Assembly: GCA_900316305.1 (NCBI GenBank)
Contig: ONCM01000001.1
Location: 67,380 to 131,379 of the forward strand
Length of the DNA stretch: 64,000 nucleotides
Direction: 5' to 3'
Source: an uncultured Bacteroidales bacterium
GTDB taxonomy: Bacteria; Bacteroidota; Bacteroidia; Bacteroidales; WCHB1-69
Below are positions 1 through 8,160 of the stretch, in pieces. Both the position numbers and the translations under genes were made by a program. The notes below the pieces were generated by a model. It did no database searches. It saw only the letters and a program-made list of their open reading frames with translations, and was not told the origin of the DNA. The number at the start of each line of letters is the position of its first letter. The stretch's first letter is position 1.

Positions 1-120
1 AAAGAGATCCCCGAAGAGATCGTAAAGGAAATGTGGTCCCGCCTGCCGGAGACCTTCCGCGGGATATTGCGGGAGATGGAGAGGGATTGGGGGTATCCGT
101 TGGCGGGGAATGTGGGGTGA
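1..120 (+). pseudogene. 3' end of an ADP-ribosylglycohydrolase gene, cut by the window edge
   Basis: Frame 1 reads as a 39-residue C-terminus (begins KEIPEEIVKEMWSRLPE) ending in TGA at 118-120. The same peptide recurs at 1744-1857, where more of the family signature (SLGGDSDTLACITGGIAEAYY) is visible, so the family call is by comparison with that copy. DraG-type ADP-ribosylglycohydrolases remove ADP-ribose from proteins or nucleic acids. The body of the gene would lie left of the window, so it may be intact. The repeat continues past the stop to about base 164. Confidence 0.6.
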
Positions 121-198
121 AAGTTTTGTGGATAAGATTGGGCGGGGGAAAGGGGAAAAGTTGTAGAAAAAATTATTTTCAAAAATCGCGGAAATGTG

Positions 199-206
199 TA
201 TTTTTG
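199..206 (+). promoter_or_regulatory. Bacteroidetes -7 promoter element (TATTTTTG)
   Basis: TATTTTTG lies 64 bases before the ATG of the DUF4143 ATPase gene, giving a leader of roughly 60 nt that contains the small inverted repeat AGGTGTATAAACACCT. Confidence 0.6.
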
Positions 207-270
207 CAGCCTCAAAAATTCTTGGAAAGGTGTATAAACACCTATTTGAAAAATTTAGGAAACGTGATTT

Positions 271-1620
271 ATGAAACGGAAGATCTATGACAAATTAGTC
301 CAGTGGAAGCATGAGCAGGATGGCGCTACTGCTTTGCTCATTGAGGGTGCCAGACGTATCGGAAAAAGCTATATCGCCGAGGAGTTTGCCCGCAACGAGT
401 ACGACTCCTATATCATGATTGACTTCAGCAAAGCACCGGCCAGAGTCAAGTCCTGGTTCGATGAATATCTGGAGGATGTGGACACACTCCTTCAAAACAT
501 ACAGCTCCATTACAAAAAGACACTCACGCCACGCAAGTCGCTCATCATCTTCGACGAAGTGCAGAAATGTCCCCGTGCCCGAGAAGCCATCAAAACGTTG
601 GTCGCCGACCACCGTTTCGACTATCTGGAAACAGGCTCGCTCATTTCCATCAAAAAAAACGTGGAGAACATTGTCATACCTTCTGAAGAAGAAGGTATCG
701 ACATGTATCCGATGGATTTTGAGGAGTTCCTCTGGGCTATGGGAAACGAGGTGCTGATGCCCTACATCCAAAAGCAGTTTGAACAACAAAAGCCCATGGG
801 GGACTTCCATCGAGATGCAATGCACTACTTCCGCCAATATATGATTGTAGGCGGTATGCCGCAAGCCGTGGCCGAATATGTCCAATCAAAGGACTTCAAC
901 AAAGTGGATGCCGTAAAACGGCGGATTCTGCGTCTCTACCAAAACGACATCAAGAAATATGCCGGTTCTGCCTTGGCCCGCGTTGAGGCCATCTATGATG
1001 CCATCCCCGGCCAACTCCAAAAGCACGAAAAGAAATTCACCTTGTCCGCCTTGAAGGATAAAGCCCGGATGCGGGAGTATGACAGTGCATTCTTCTGGCT
1101 CGACGACGCCCGCATCGTCAACATCTGTTACAACACCACTGCGCCGAATATCGGTTTGCAACTCAACGAGGACCGCACCACACTCAAATGCTACTTCTGC
1201 GACACGGGGCTGCTCATCTCGTTAGCTTTCAACGCCAGAGGCATCGTCAGCAATGAGATTTACCAGAAACTGATGTTTGACAAACTGGAAATCAATGAGG
1301 GAATGTTGGTGGAGAATGTTGTGGCGCAAATGCTCAAAGCGACCGACAAAAAACTGTTTTTCTACAGCAATTACGACAAAGAAGAGGCCGAAAACCGTAT
1401 GGAAATTGATTTTCTGCTCCAGAAAGAAAAGGTTACCAGCCGCCACAACATCCAACCTGTAGAAGTCAAAAGCGGCAAGAACTACACACTGTCATCTTTG
1501 ACAAAATGCATGAAGAAGTTTGGAGATTATATAACGACCCCCACAGTACTTCATGCTGCGGACTATAAGGTAGTGGATGGCATCACATACCTGCCGATCT
1601 ATATGGCACCTTTATTATAA
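271..1620 (+). CDS. AAA-family ATPase with C-terminal DUF4143 domain
   Basis: 449 residues. Walker A is GARRIGKS (26-33) and Walker B is LIIFDEVQ (91-98), followed by a sensor-like ETGS. The C-terminal third has the DUF4143 layout, ending in a PD-(D/E)XK-like pattern (EIDFLL ... PVEVKSGK). This family is common in Bacteroidetes and archaea; its role is not settled, though mobile-element or defence links are often proposed. Full family length, own promoter, ATG start at 271. It is flanked on both sides by copies of an ADP-ribosylglycohydrolase gene end, which suggests it arrived as a one-gene cassette. Confidence 0.85.
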   Translation: MKRKIYDKLVQWKHEQDGATALLIEGARRIGKSYIAEEFARNEYDSYIMIDFSKAPARVKSWFDEYLEDVDTLLQNIQLHYKKTLTPRKSLIIFDEVQKCPRAREAIKTLVADHRFDYLETGSLISIKKNVENIVIPSEEEGIDMYPMDFEEFLWAMGNEVLMPYIQKQFEQQKPMGDFHRDAMHYFRQYMIVGGMPQAVAEYVQSKDFNKVDAVKRRILRLYQNDIKKYAGSALARVEAIYDAIPGQLQKHEKKFTLSALKDKARMREYDSAFFWLDDARIVNICYNTTAPNIGLQLNEDRTTLKCYFCDTGLLISLAFNARGIVSNEIYQKLMFDKLEINEGMLVENVVAQMLKATDKKLFFYSNYDKEEAENRMEIDFLLQKEKVTSRHNIQPVEVKSGKNYTLSSLTKCMKKFGDYITTPTVLHAADYKVVDGITYLPIYMAPLL

Positions 1621-1629
1621 ACATCTGAT

Positions 1630-1857
1630 ATGACCAACTTCGCGGCCATAGATTTTGAGACCGCCATCCGCCTGGCCGTCTCGCTCGGCGGCGACAGCGA
1701 CACCCTCGCCTGCATCACCGGCGGCATCGCCGAAGCCTACTACCAAGAAATCCCCGAAGAGATCGTAAAGGAGATGTGGTCCCGTCTGCCGGAAACCTTG
1801 CGGGAGATTTTGCGGGAGATGAGGGGAAGGTTCGGGTATTCGTTGGAGGATTTGTAA
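1630..1857 (+). pseudogene. Chimeric remnant: exonuclease head joined to ADP-ribosylglycohydrolase tail
   Basis: 75 codons. The first 12 residues (MTNFAAIDFETA) match the start of the DEDDh exonuclease at 9710 (MTDFAAIDFETA), also at nucleotide level. From there the frame continues as the last ~60 residues of an ADP-ribosylglycohydrolase, including SLGGDSDTLACITGG with the metal-binding GGDSDT motif. Neither domain is complete. The junction falls where both families have a DFExA-like stretch, so microhomology fusion is plausible. Probably not functional. Confidence 0.7.
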
Positions 1858-1887
1858 GAAGGAGGTGGAGGGAAAGGGGAAAAGTTG
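1744..1887 (+). repeat. Second copy of the gene-tail repeat seen at 1-164
   Basis: Bases 1744-1887 repeat 1-164 with about 80-85% identity by eye and small indels, from the codons for EIPEEIVKEMWSRLPE through the stop and on to the shared non-coding string GGAAAGGGGAAAAGTTGTA. The two copies are direct repeats bracketing the DUF4143 ATPase gene. Confidence 0.75.
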
Positions 1888-1895
1888 TAATTTTG
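1888..1895 (+). promoter_or_regulatory. -7 promoter element (TAATTTTG)
   Basis: TAATTTTG sits 22 bases before the ATG of the nuclease gene at 1918, directly at the end of the repeated tail segment. Confidence 0.6.
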
Positions 1896-1917
1896 CGGCG
1901 GAGAAATCATCTGATAT

Positions 1918-3039
1918 ATGGAGCAATTAAAGAAGTTATTACAAGATGTAAACCTTATCCTGCAAAAAGAAAAGGTTCGTAAGGAGGAAAGCCGAAAGAG
2001 AGGGGAAAGGTTCAACGTGTTTGAAATGTTGGGGGTGGCCCATTACGAGGTGACTCATTCCAAAATCATTGCCGGTTTCATGAATCCCCAAGGGTCACAC
2101 GGACAAGGTGACCTTTTTCTGAGATTGTTTTTGCAAACAATCGAAAACAATGATAAAATTTACCTTGATACATCCAATGCCAAAGTCTATACCGAATACG
2201 GTATAGGAGTGGATGGCAGACTTGACATTTTTATAGAGAATGGCAGTCATGGCATTATCATTGAAAACAAAGTTTATGCGGGAGACCAACCTGAACAATT
2301 GAAACGTTACAACGATTTTGCTAAAGAAAAGTATGGAGAAGGAAACTATATGATCTACTATCTTACTCTTTATGGCCATGAGGCCAGTGGAGATAGTGCC
2401 AATGGTATTGCTTATAAATGTATTTCATATTATGAACATATTATTAACTGGTTGCAACTATGCATCCATGAATGTGCCACTATGCCGCTTGTTAGAGAGA
2501 CATTAGTGCAATATTTGAATCACATCAAACAATTAACAAATCTAGATATGGATAGTTTGAACAAAGAGGAATTGATAGAATTATTAGCCGAAAAAAACAA
2601 TTTTGAAACAGTTGCAGAAGTTGGGGCTTTTATTACAGATGCAAATAATGTCAAAAAAGTATATTCACTTAAATTTCAAGGCAATATTTATTCTATAAAA
2701 AAGGATCTGGAAAAGAACGATGACATCAGTTTTCCTAAGCCAGAAGACTACGATGACCGTGCTATTTTTGTTGTTAAAATTGGAAAAATCCATGTTTACA
2801 TCGGTTGGACTCGTGATAAATTTCCAAAAGCACAGCTGTTTTGTCAAGTTGAATACGATTCTGTATATCGTGCCAAAAGTGAAAGGCCCAAAAGAGATGG
2901 GGCATTTAACGATTTAGGACTGGATTCTTTGTTGAACGAAAAGAATGACTGGTGCCGATACAAGTATTTTAAATATGATTGGAGAAAAGCATTTGATTGT
3001 CTTAAAAAGATTGTTGAAATAATAATCCAACACAAGTAA
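1918..3039 (+). CDS. PD-(D/E)XK nuclease superfamily protein (PDDEXK_4 type)
   Basis: 373 residues. The catalytic core is visible as RLDIFIE (D103) followed by IIIENKVYAGDQPEQL, giving E116 and K118 of the E-x-K motif and the downstream GDQ/QL helix typical of this branch. The N-terminal region is charged and helical (LQKEKVRKEESRKRGE). Members are predicted DNases without an assigned role and often sit in defence or mobile regions. Base composition is clearly more AT-rich than the flanking genes, suggesting transfer. A second member follows at 4455, beyond an insertion sequence. Confidence 0.75.
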   Translation: MEQLKKLLQDVNLILQKEKVRKEESRKRGERFNVFEMLGVAHYEVTHSKIIAGFMNPQGSHGQGDLFLRLFLQTIENNDKIYLDTSNAKVYTEYGIGVDGRLDIFIENGSHGIIIENKVYAGDQPEQLKRYNDFAKEKYGEGNYMIYYLTLYGHEASGDSANGIAYKCISYYEHIINWLQLCIHECATMPLVRETLVQYLNHIKQLTNLDMDSLNKEELIELLAEKNNFETVAEVGAFITDANNVKKVYSLKFQGNIYSIKKDLEKNDDISFPKPEDYDDRAIFVVKIGKIHVYIGWTRDKFPKAQLFCQVEYDSVYRAKSERPKRDGAFNDLGLDSLLNEKNDWCRYKYFKYDWRKAFDCLKKIVEIIIQHK

Positions 3040-3077
3040 TTACACATCCTGATTAATAGTGACAAATGAAAGTAACA

Positions 3078-4396
3078 CACTAGTGTCCACTAAAAATTTG
3101 GACGAATAAAATTTGAATGTTTACCAATTAAATAATAACAGTTCACCATTATCAATTTGTTCTTTGACTTTGTTGAAATTAGTTTTGTCGAAAAGATCTC
3201 CGAGTGAGGTTTTGTCGGTGAGCGAAATGCTCAGTATCTGAAGGATTTCGTAAGTTGAGCGTTCAAGGTGCATGTCGTGTTGGATGACTGCCACCAGACA
3301 GTATGTGATGATGGCAACGTAAATCTGTATCTTGACAGCATTCTCCGAGGTACCCCAGAACTTCTTGATTCTGAGATGCTGCTTCAGCCACTTGAAGAAC
3401 AGCTCGATTTGCCAGCGGTTCTTGTAAAGTTCGGCAACCAACAGAGCCGATAGGCCGATAGCGTTGGTTAGAAACATGAACTCGCGCCCCTGTTCCTCGT
3501 CCCAGTATCTGATGAGTCTCAGTCGTTCAGGGTAGTGCTTTAAGGGGTAGAAGCCTGTCAGCCCGATTTCAGCGTCCGAGAGGACATTTCTTGGCAGCCG
3601 GCGTTTCCATTTCACCGCCCTGTACTTGAGGTTACCCTTGGAGCGTATGACGAAGAATGACCCCATCATGTTGATGCGATAGAGGCGTTTGAAGTCGTTG
3701 TAGCCGCGGTCAAAAATGTAGAACGATCCTGGTTCATACGGTATCATATCCATCGCATTCATGTCATGCACAGACGCTGGAGTGATGTGGACAAACGCTG
3801 GGACTTGAGTCTCGATGTCATACATCGTGTGGACCTTGACGCCCCCTTTCGTCTTGCGGAACTTCGCCCACTCGAAAACGCTCAGGCACAGGTCTATGGT
3901 GGTCGAATCGAACGCATAGACGTTGCCTTTGAGATTGAAAATGTCAGTCTTCCTTTTTTGACTTGCTTCGTCTATCATGTGATAGGCGAAGTCCTCGAAG
4001 ATGCGGCTGTCCCTGTTCTCGTTGGCCTTGGCCAGATTGCTTCTGGTAACCCCCTTGCCCATCCCGAGGAAATAGCATTTGCCTCTATGCGCGCCCAAAG
4101 CGACTATCAGGTCACGAAGACTTTCCCTGTTGGAAAGCTGCCCGAACATCAGGGTTAGCAGCTGGTTCCAGCATGTGAAGTGCTTCACATAGCGGTTGCC
4201 GCCGTATTTCCGGACAAGGTAGTTGAAATGGTTCCTGTCGAGAAAGGAAGTCAGTTGGGCGAAAACGTATTTGTCTTTGTTCATTGCCGATTTGTTTCGG
4301 CAAAAGTAAAATTCAAATCCGTTGACTCGGAAAATCTTTACAACTAACTAATTTACAGTGATTTCAAAGAACTATGTTGATTTTTTAGTGGACATT
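3078..4396 (-). mobile_element. IS4-family insertion sequence
   Basis: The element carries one transposase gene. Perfect 13-bp inverted repeats TGTCCACTAAAAA lie at 3084-3096 and, inverted, at 4382-4394. The 13-base sequence AATGAAAGTAACA flanks it on both sides (3065-3077 and 4397-4409), a size that fits IS4-group target duplications. If that is the duplication, the element runs 3078-4396 with slightly unequal tips (6 extra bases left, 2 right). A 10-bp palindrome ACACTAGTGT spans the left tip. It lies between two related nuclease genes and interrupts neither. Confidence 0.85.
3121..4284 (-). CDS. IS4-family DDE transposase
   Basis: 387 residues, intact. The catalytic triad reads YAFDSTTIDL (first Asp), FYIFDRGYNDF (second Asp) and the IS4 signature Y-(2)-R-(3)-E-(6)-K in YKNRWQIELFFKWLKQHLRI. 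The N-terminal ~80 residues resemble the DUF4372-type domain of Bacteroidetes IS4 members. Start ATG at 4284, about 100 bases inside the right inverted repeat. The element looks recently active, since both ends and the frame are complete. Confidence 0.95.
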   Translation of the reverse strand: MNKDKYVFAQLTSFLDRNHFNYLVRKYGGNRYVKHFTCWNQLLTLMFGQLSNRESLRDLIVALGAHRGKCYFLGMGKGVTRSNLAKANENRDSRIFEDFAYHMIDEASQKRKTDIFNLKGNVYAFDSTTIDLCLSVFEWAKFRKTKGGVKVHTMYDIETQVPAFVHITPASVHDMNAMDMIPYEPGSFYIFDRGYNDFKRLYRINMMGSFFVIRSKGNLKYRAVKWKRRLPRNVLSDAEIGLTGFYPLKHYPERLRLIRYWDEEQGREFMFLTNAIGLSALLVAELYKNRWQIELFFKWLKQHLRIKKFWGTSENAVKIQIYVAIITYCLVAVIQHDMHLERSTYEILQILSISLTDKTSLGDLFDKTNFNKVKEQIDNGELLLFNW

Positions 4397-4454
4397 AATG
4401 AAAGTAACAATACATTAAAGAAATTGATTAACAGTCTAAATTTAATTCATTATT

Positions 4455-6125
4455 ATGAAAATTGACGAACTAGAGAGACTTTTGCAAGGGGCAACACGTT
4501 GTTGCCCAATAAATAGAGGTTGGTATAACGAACTAAATAATGGCACTATTGTTCATTTTCAAATTCCAATTGATGAAGATTTTCCAAAAGATTTTCATTA
4601 TGAATTAGCCAAAACTAACACTCCTCTTGTTATCCATAACGAAAGTGGTGCTTTGTTTGAACTTGCTAATTTGATACAAGAAAAAACAAAAGACAATCCT
4701 GATGTTGAAATAAAAAAAGGTTGTGTCATTTGTCTTAAAGAATCGACAAATTCATGTGACTTGATTGATATTACAAACAAATTCAAAAAACTATATAACA
4801 TTGTCAATCCAATAGTTCTAGAATACAAAGAGAATCTGTTGTCTGTAATAGCCATAGTTAACTCTTTTGCAGAAGTGTATCAAAAAGAGAAAAGCAAACT
4901 ACCTTTTTCCTTTAATGTAATTGACGAACTACATATTAATGAAAATGGGCACAGTCGTGTTTTAGCAAAATTACTTCAATACAAGGTTGAGAGAAAATAC
5001 CCCATTTTAGAATCATTTATCAAACTCCTTCAAAGCAAATGTCAATGTGAAATGAATATCAAGGTGGGGGCACCGAACATCTCCAATGAACAAAATCGAA
5101 TTGACGCATTGATTGTAGAGAAGGGGAAATATGCCATTATTATTGAAAATAAAATATACTGGGCTGGTGATCAAAAAGACCAAATTGACAGATATGTTGA
5201 TTGTGTTCGCCAATCCGGATTCAAAACGAATGATTCAACAGGACTTTTAGAAAATGTTTTTGTTGTATATCTCACCCAAGATGGTAGAAAAGAAGTCAGT
5301 AGTGAAAGTTTTAATAAAGCCAGAAAGGTTTTGGGATGGAAGAGTGATTCGGAGCAGGGGCAATTCATCCCTTTAAATTATAAAGACGATATTCTTCCGT
5401 GGCTAAAGAACGACGTGCTCCCTAATTGCACTTTAAAAGAAGATCTATTATCCAGCGGAATTAAACAGTATATTGATTATCTTGATGGTTTACTTGGATT
5501 AAGAAAAAGTCAAATCGACTTAATGTATAATATGAAAGGATTGATACTTGAAAAATGCTCAATTAACGAGAGCGATTCGATCGCTGAAAAGATTTACGCC
5601 ACAGAAAGAATGATTCAAAAGACAAATGATTTGAAAAGTGTTTTATCCACATACAAGGATCAACTAATGTCATTTGTCAATGAATTTTGTCAAACGACAA
5701 GAAAGATTTTGCAAGATAGATATTCTACTATGAATTGGAAAGAACCAATAGATAGCACTAGTTGGGAATCTGGGTGTATTCAAATGAGAAGTGAAAATTG
5801 GGACAGCCTTGTACATCTTGAATGGTATCCTCTATCTCAAAGACAATTAGTTGAAGACACGGAATACCGGTTAGTATTACATGTTGAGGGCAACTGTCGA
5901 GATACTATTGGTAGCATTCTGCAAAACCAATTACGTATTGAAAAAAAATCGTCTGAAAGAGACATTGACACCTATTTCATCAAGACATTTACTTCACAAC
6001 AACCTTTTGCCATATTGTCAGAGGACGAAAGATTCTCTTTTTTGAAAAGTGTCTATGAGGATAATGATGTTGGGACAATTATTGGTAAAGTAAATGATGC
6101 ATACGCTCGTAAAGATTTTTCGTAA
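4455..6125 (+). CDS. PD-(D/E)XK nuclease superfamily protein (PDDEXK_4 type), larger member
   Basis: 556 residues. The nuclease core reads RIDALIV (D217) and YAIIIENKIYWAGDQKDQI (E231, K233), the same arrangement as in the neighbour at 1918. A ~150-residue N-terminal region and a ~250-residue C-terminal region match nothing I recognise. AT-rich, unlike the downstream genes. The ATG at 4455 follows an AT-rich leader just beyond the insertion sequence; no -7 element is visible, so before insertion it may have been read through from the upstream nuclease gene. Confidence 0.7.
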   Translation: MKIDELERLLQGATRCCPINRGWYNELNNGTIVHFQIPIDEDFPKDFHYELAKTNTPLVIHNESGALFELANLIQEKTKDNPDVEIKKGCVICLKESTNSCDLIDITNKFKKLYNIVNPIVLEYKENLLSVIAIVNSFAEVYQKEKSKLPFSFNVIDELHINENGHSRVLAKLLQYKVERKYPILESFIKLLQSKCQCEMNIKVGAPNISNEQNRIDALIVEKGKYAIIIENKIYWAGDQKDQIDRYVDCVRQSGFKTNDSTGLLENVFVVYLTQDGRKEVSSESFNKARKVLGWKSDSEQGQFIPLNYKDDILPWLKNDVLPNCTLKEDLLSSGIKQYIDYLDGLLGLRKSQIDLMYNMKGLILEKCSINESDSIAEKIYATERMIQKTNDLKSVLSTYKDQLMSFVNEFCQTTRKILQDRYSTMNWKEPIDSTSWESGCIQMRSENWDSLVHLEWYPLSQRQLVEDTEYRLVLHVEGNCRDTIGSILQNQLRIEKKSSERDIDTYFIKTFTSQQPFAILSEDERFSFLKSVYEDNDVGTIIGKVNDAYARKDFS

Positions 6126-6133
6126 TCCCTTCC

Positions 6134-6215
6134 CTCCCCTCCCGTGCCATCCCTCAAGAAATCGCTGTGGCTCGTCCCCACCAACATCAACCCCAAGCGC
6201 TTTGACATGCTCTTG
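6134..6215 (+). pseudogene. Degenerate PLD-like gene fragment
   Basis: This stretch reads as RAIPSLKKSLWLVPTNINPK and aligns, codon for codon around TCGCTGTGG, with SRVASVRKSLWIGTADIK of the intact PLD-like gene at 7530. It has no start, no HKD motif and no continuation. Probably a relic of a second PLD-like gene. The alignment is short, so confidence is limited. Confidence 0.35.
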
Positions 6216-6273
6216 AGGAGTTGGCGAAGAGCTGGCCTGCCCCATTCTGCCACGTGTTGGCACATTCCCGCAC

Positions 6274-6281
6274 TATCTTTG
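6274..6281 (+). promoter_or_regulatory. -7 promoter element (TATCTTTG)
   Basis: TATCTTTG lies 19 bases before the ATG of the broken ATPase-head gene at 6301. Confidence 0.6.
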
Positions 6282-6300
6282 CCGAAAAAAACAAACGACT

Positions 6301-7455
6301 ATGATCTATCTCGAATCATTCAAATTTCCCAGTTGGGAAGAGGAGGACCAGTTTTTATGCTCCTATTATAGCCCGAGAAATCCGAACAAATACGCCCAGC
6401 GTGAGGCATATTTCCATGAAGATACCGCGGGCAATTATCCCTTTGGCGTTCTGTCGGACCACAGTCTCAGGTCTCTTGATTTCGCCCCCATCACCATCCT
6501 GTATGGCGGCAACGGCAGCGTGAAACTCACGCCGGATATGGTCGGCAACATCGACCGTTACTTCGGCATCCTGCCCAAGCAGAGCAAAATGGCGTAGGAT
6601 TCCTTCGGCGGCAACGGCGTCGCCAACCTGCGCAACTTCTTCGCCCAGGCCGGCAAGAAGGACAAGGAGCGCATCATCCTGGTCGGCGACACCAACAGCC
6701 GGCAAATCACCAGCGTACTCCAGACCAGCCATCACATCATCCCGCCGGAGTCCTTCTTCGACTTTGCCGAGATGTTTATGGACGACAACCGCTTCGAGCC
6801 GGAGAGCGTGGAGTACAACAACGGCTCACAAGTCTCCATCCGGATGAAGTCGTTGAATCCGGAATATATGGAGATTGCGCCCAACGACGAAATTGTGGAC
6901 AACGGCATCTGGCTGCGATGGAATCCCACCGAGATTGCTTTCGGCAACTATTATGTGCGGTTGGTCTGCACTAACGGGAGCACGCAGACAACGCAAAGCA
7001 GGCTGTTGCGCACCAACACGTTGGAAGACCAGGCCACGCTCAAGCGGATGCTTTCAATAGGCAGCGGCCATCCACAGCTCAAGCAGAACCGCGACAAGAT
7101 GTTGGAGAATGCGAAGGCGGCCCTGAACACCAAGGCCTCGTTGCGGGAGTTGGGGTTGGGAAGCAAGCTGCTGCTGCGTTCCGGGATGGAGGAGCAGGAT
7201 GCCGCGCAGCTCATCCCATACCAGGAGAACATTGACCGTTACGAGCGGGCGGGCTTACCTGTCGGTGCATACGAGCAGAGTCTGACGGTCAGCAATATGA
7301 GCGTATGGCAGCTGTTCAACATCCTCACGGCCTTCGCCACCCACAACCAGCTGTGGCCCGCGCACGACACGCGCCGCTCGGAACTGATGGCGCAGAGCGT
7401 AGAGTTGCTCAACCAGAAACGCGACATCCGGACGTACCAGAATATTTACGGATAA
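6301..7455 (+). pseudogene. Chimeric broken gene: AAA-ATPase head joined to an unrelated phage-like body, with in-frame TAG
   Basis: One reading frame of 385 codons interrupted by a single TAG at 6595-6597. The first ~75 residues match the N-terminus of a common Bacteroidetes AAA ATPase (PFGVLSDHSLR ... FAPITILYGGNGS), but the Walker A motif breaks off as GGNGSVKLT, where GGNGSGKST is expected. From there the frame continues as a different protein (TPDMVGNIDRYFG ... QSLTVSNMSVWQLFNILTAFATHNQ) that faintly recalls DUF932-like phage/plasmid proteins. After the stop the frame stays open to 7455, so decay is recent. Translation could restart at 6772. Confidence 0.65.
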
Positions 7456-7497
7456 TAAATGGCTCTTGTCTTTCTCATCTTGTAAAAGGAAATCTCG

Positions 7498-7505
7498 TAT
7501 CTTTG
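7498..7505 (+). promoter_or_regulatory. -7 promoter element (TATCTTTG)
   Basis: TATCTTTG is 24 bases before the ATG of the PLD-like gene at 7530. This decides the start, because the frame is open far upstream of the promoter. Confidence 0.65.
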
Positions 7506-7529
7506 CCAGCGAAATTATATATCCGAATT

Positions 7530-8042
7530 ATGCTCACCTACATCTCCAACACCGACCACTACAACCTTGTCCTCTCCCGCGTGGCCTCCGTCAGGAAGTC
7601 GCTGTGGATTGGCACCGCCGACATCAAAGACCTTTACGTGAAAGTCGGGGACGGCACACTGCCGTTCCTCGCCGTGCTGGCGCAGTTAGTGCGCAAGGGC
7701 GTGGAGGTACGCCTCATCCACGCCAAGGAGCCGGGTCCGGCCTTCCGCGAGGACTTCGACAAATACCCGTCGCTGGCGAAAGGGCTGGAACGGGTGCTCT
7801 GCCCCCGGGTCCACTTCAAGATGCTGGTCTTCGACGGCAGCGCGGTCTATTTCGGCAGCGCGAACCTCACCGGCGCGGGCATCGGCATGAAAGGGACCAA
7901 CACCCGCAACTTCGAGGCGGGCCTCCTCACCGATGAACCCGAGCTGGTGCAACAGGCGATGCAGCAGTTCGATGAGGTCTGGATGGGACTGCACTGCACG
8001 AAATGCCTGCGGCGGAAGTACTGCGGGGATCCGATAGCGTGA
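7530..8042 (+). CDS. Small phospholipase D-like nuclease-family protein
   Basis: 170 residues. A single HKD motif is seen: VHFKMLVFD (H95, K97, D102) followed by GSANLTGAG. One-motif PLD proteins work as dimers; small ones are often endonucleases (Nuc, BfiI-like). The C-terminus has a Cys cluster (CTKCLRRKYC) that could bind zinc. Start chosen from the promoter 24 bases upstream. A copy of part of the gene's 3' end recurs after the next gene (9526-9566), so the DnaB-like gene appears inserted behind it. Confidence 0.75.
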   Translation: MLTYISNTDHYNLVLSRVASVRKSLWIGTADIKDLYVKVGDGTLPFLAVLAQLVRKGVEVRLIHAKEPGPAFREDFDKYPSLAKGLERVLCPRVHFKMLVFDGSAVYFGSANLTGAGIGMKGTNTRNFEAGLLTDEPELVQQAMQQFDEVWMGLHCTKCLRRKYCGDPIA

Positions 8043-8079
8043 TTGTACCGATATGCCACACTCTTGCACACCTTTGCTC

Positions 8080-8144
8080 TATCTTTGCCGCCGTGTCTGC
8101 TAATAGCATATTCCTATAGGATAGGCCGGCAAACACTATTTTTG
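8080..8144 (+). promoter_or_regulatory. Two -7 elements upstream of the DnaB-like gene
   Basis: TATCTTTG at 8080-8087 and TATTTTTG at 8137-8144 are both oriented to the gene at 8161. The first, with its trailing GCCGCCGT, is repeated at 9577-9591 after the gene, as part of the flanking duplication. Confidence 0.55.
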
Positions 8145-8160
8145 CAAAAAAATCAAGAGT

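Noticed and set aside
295-885. Long open frames opposite the DUF4143 ATPase and other high-GC genes
   Set aside because: They mirror real genes on the other strand and show no family pattern, promoter or codon signal of their own.
6595-6597. TAG read as a sense codon (recoding)
   Set aside because: Several intact genes here end in TAG, and the gene's head is already broken at Walker A; decay is simpler.
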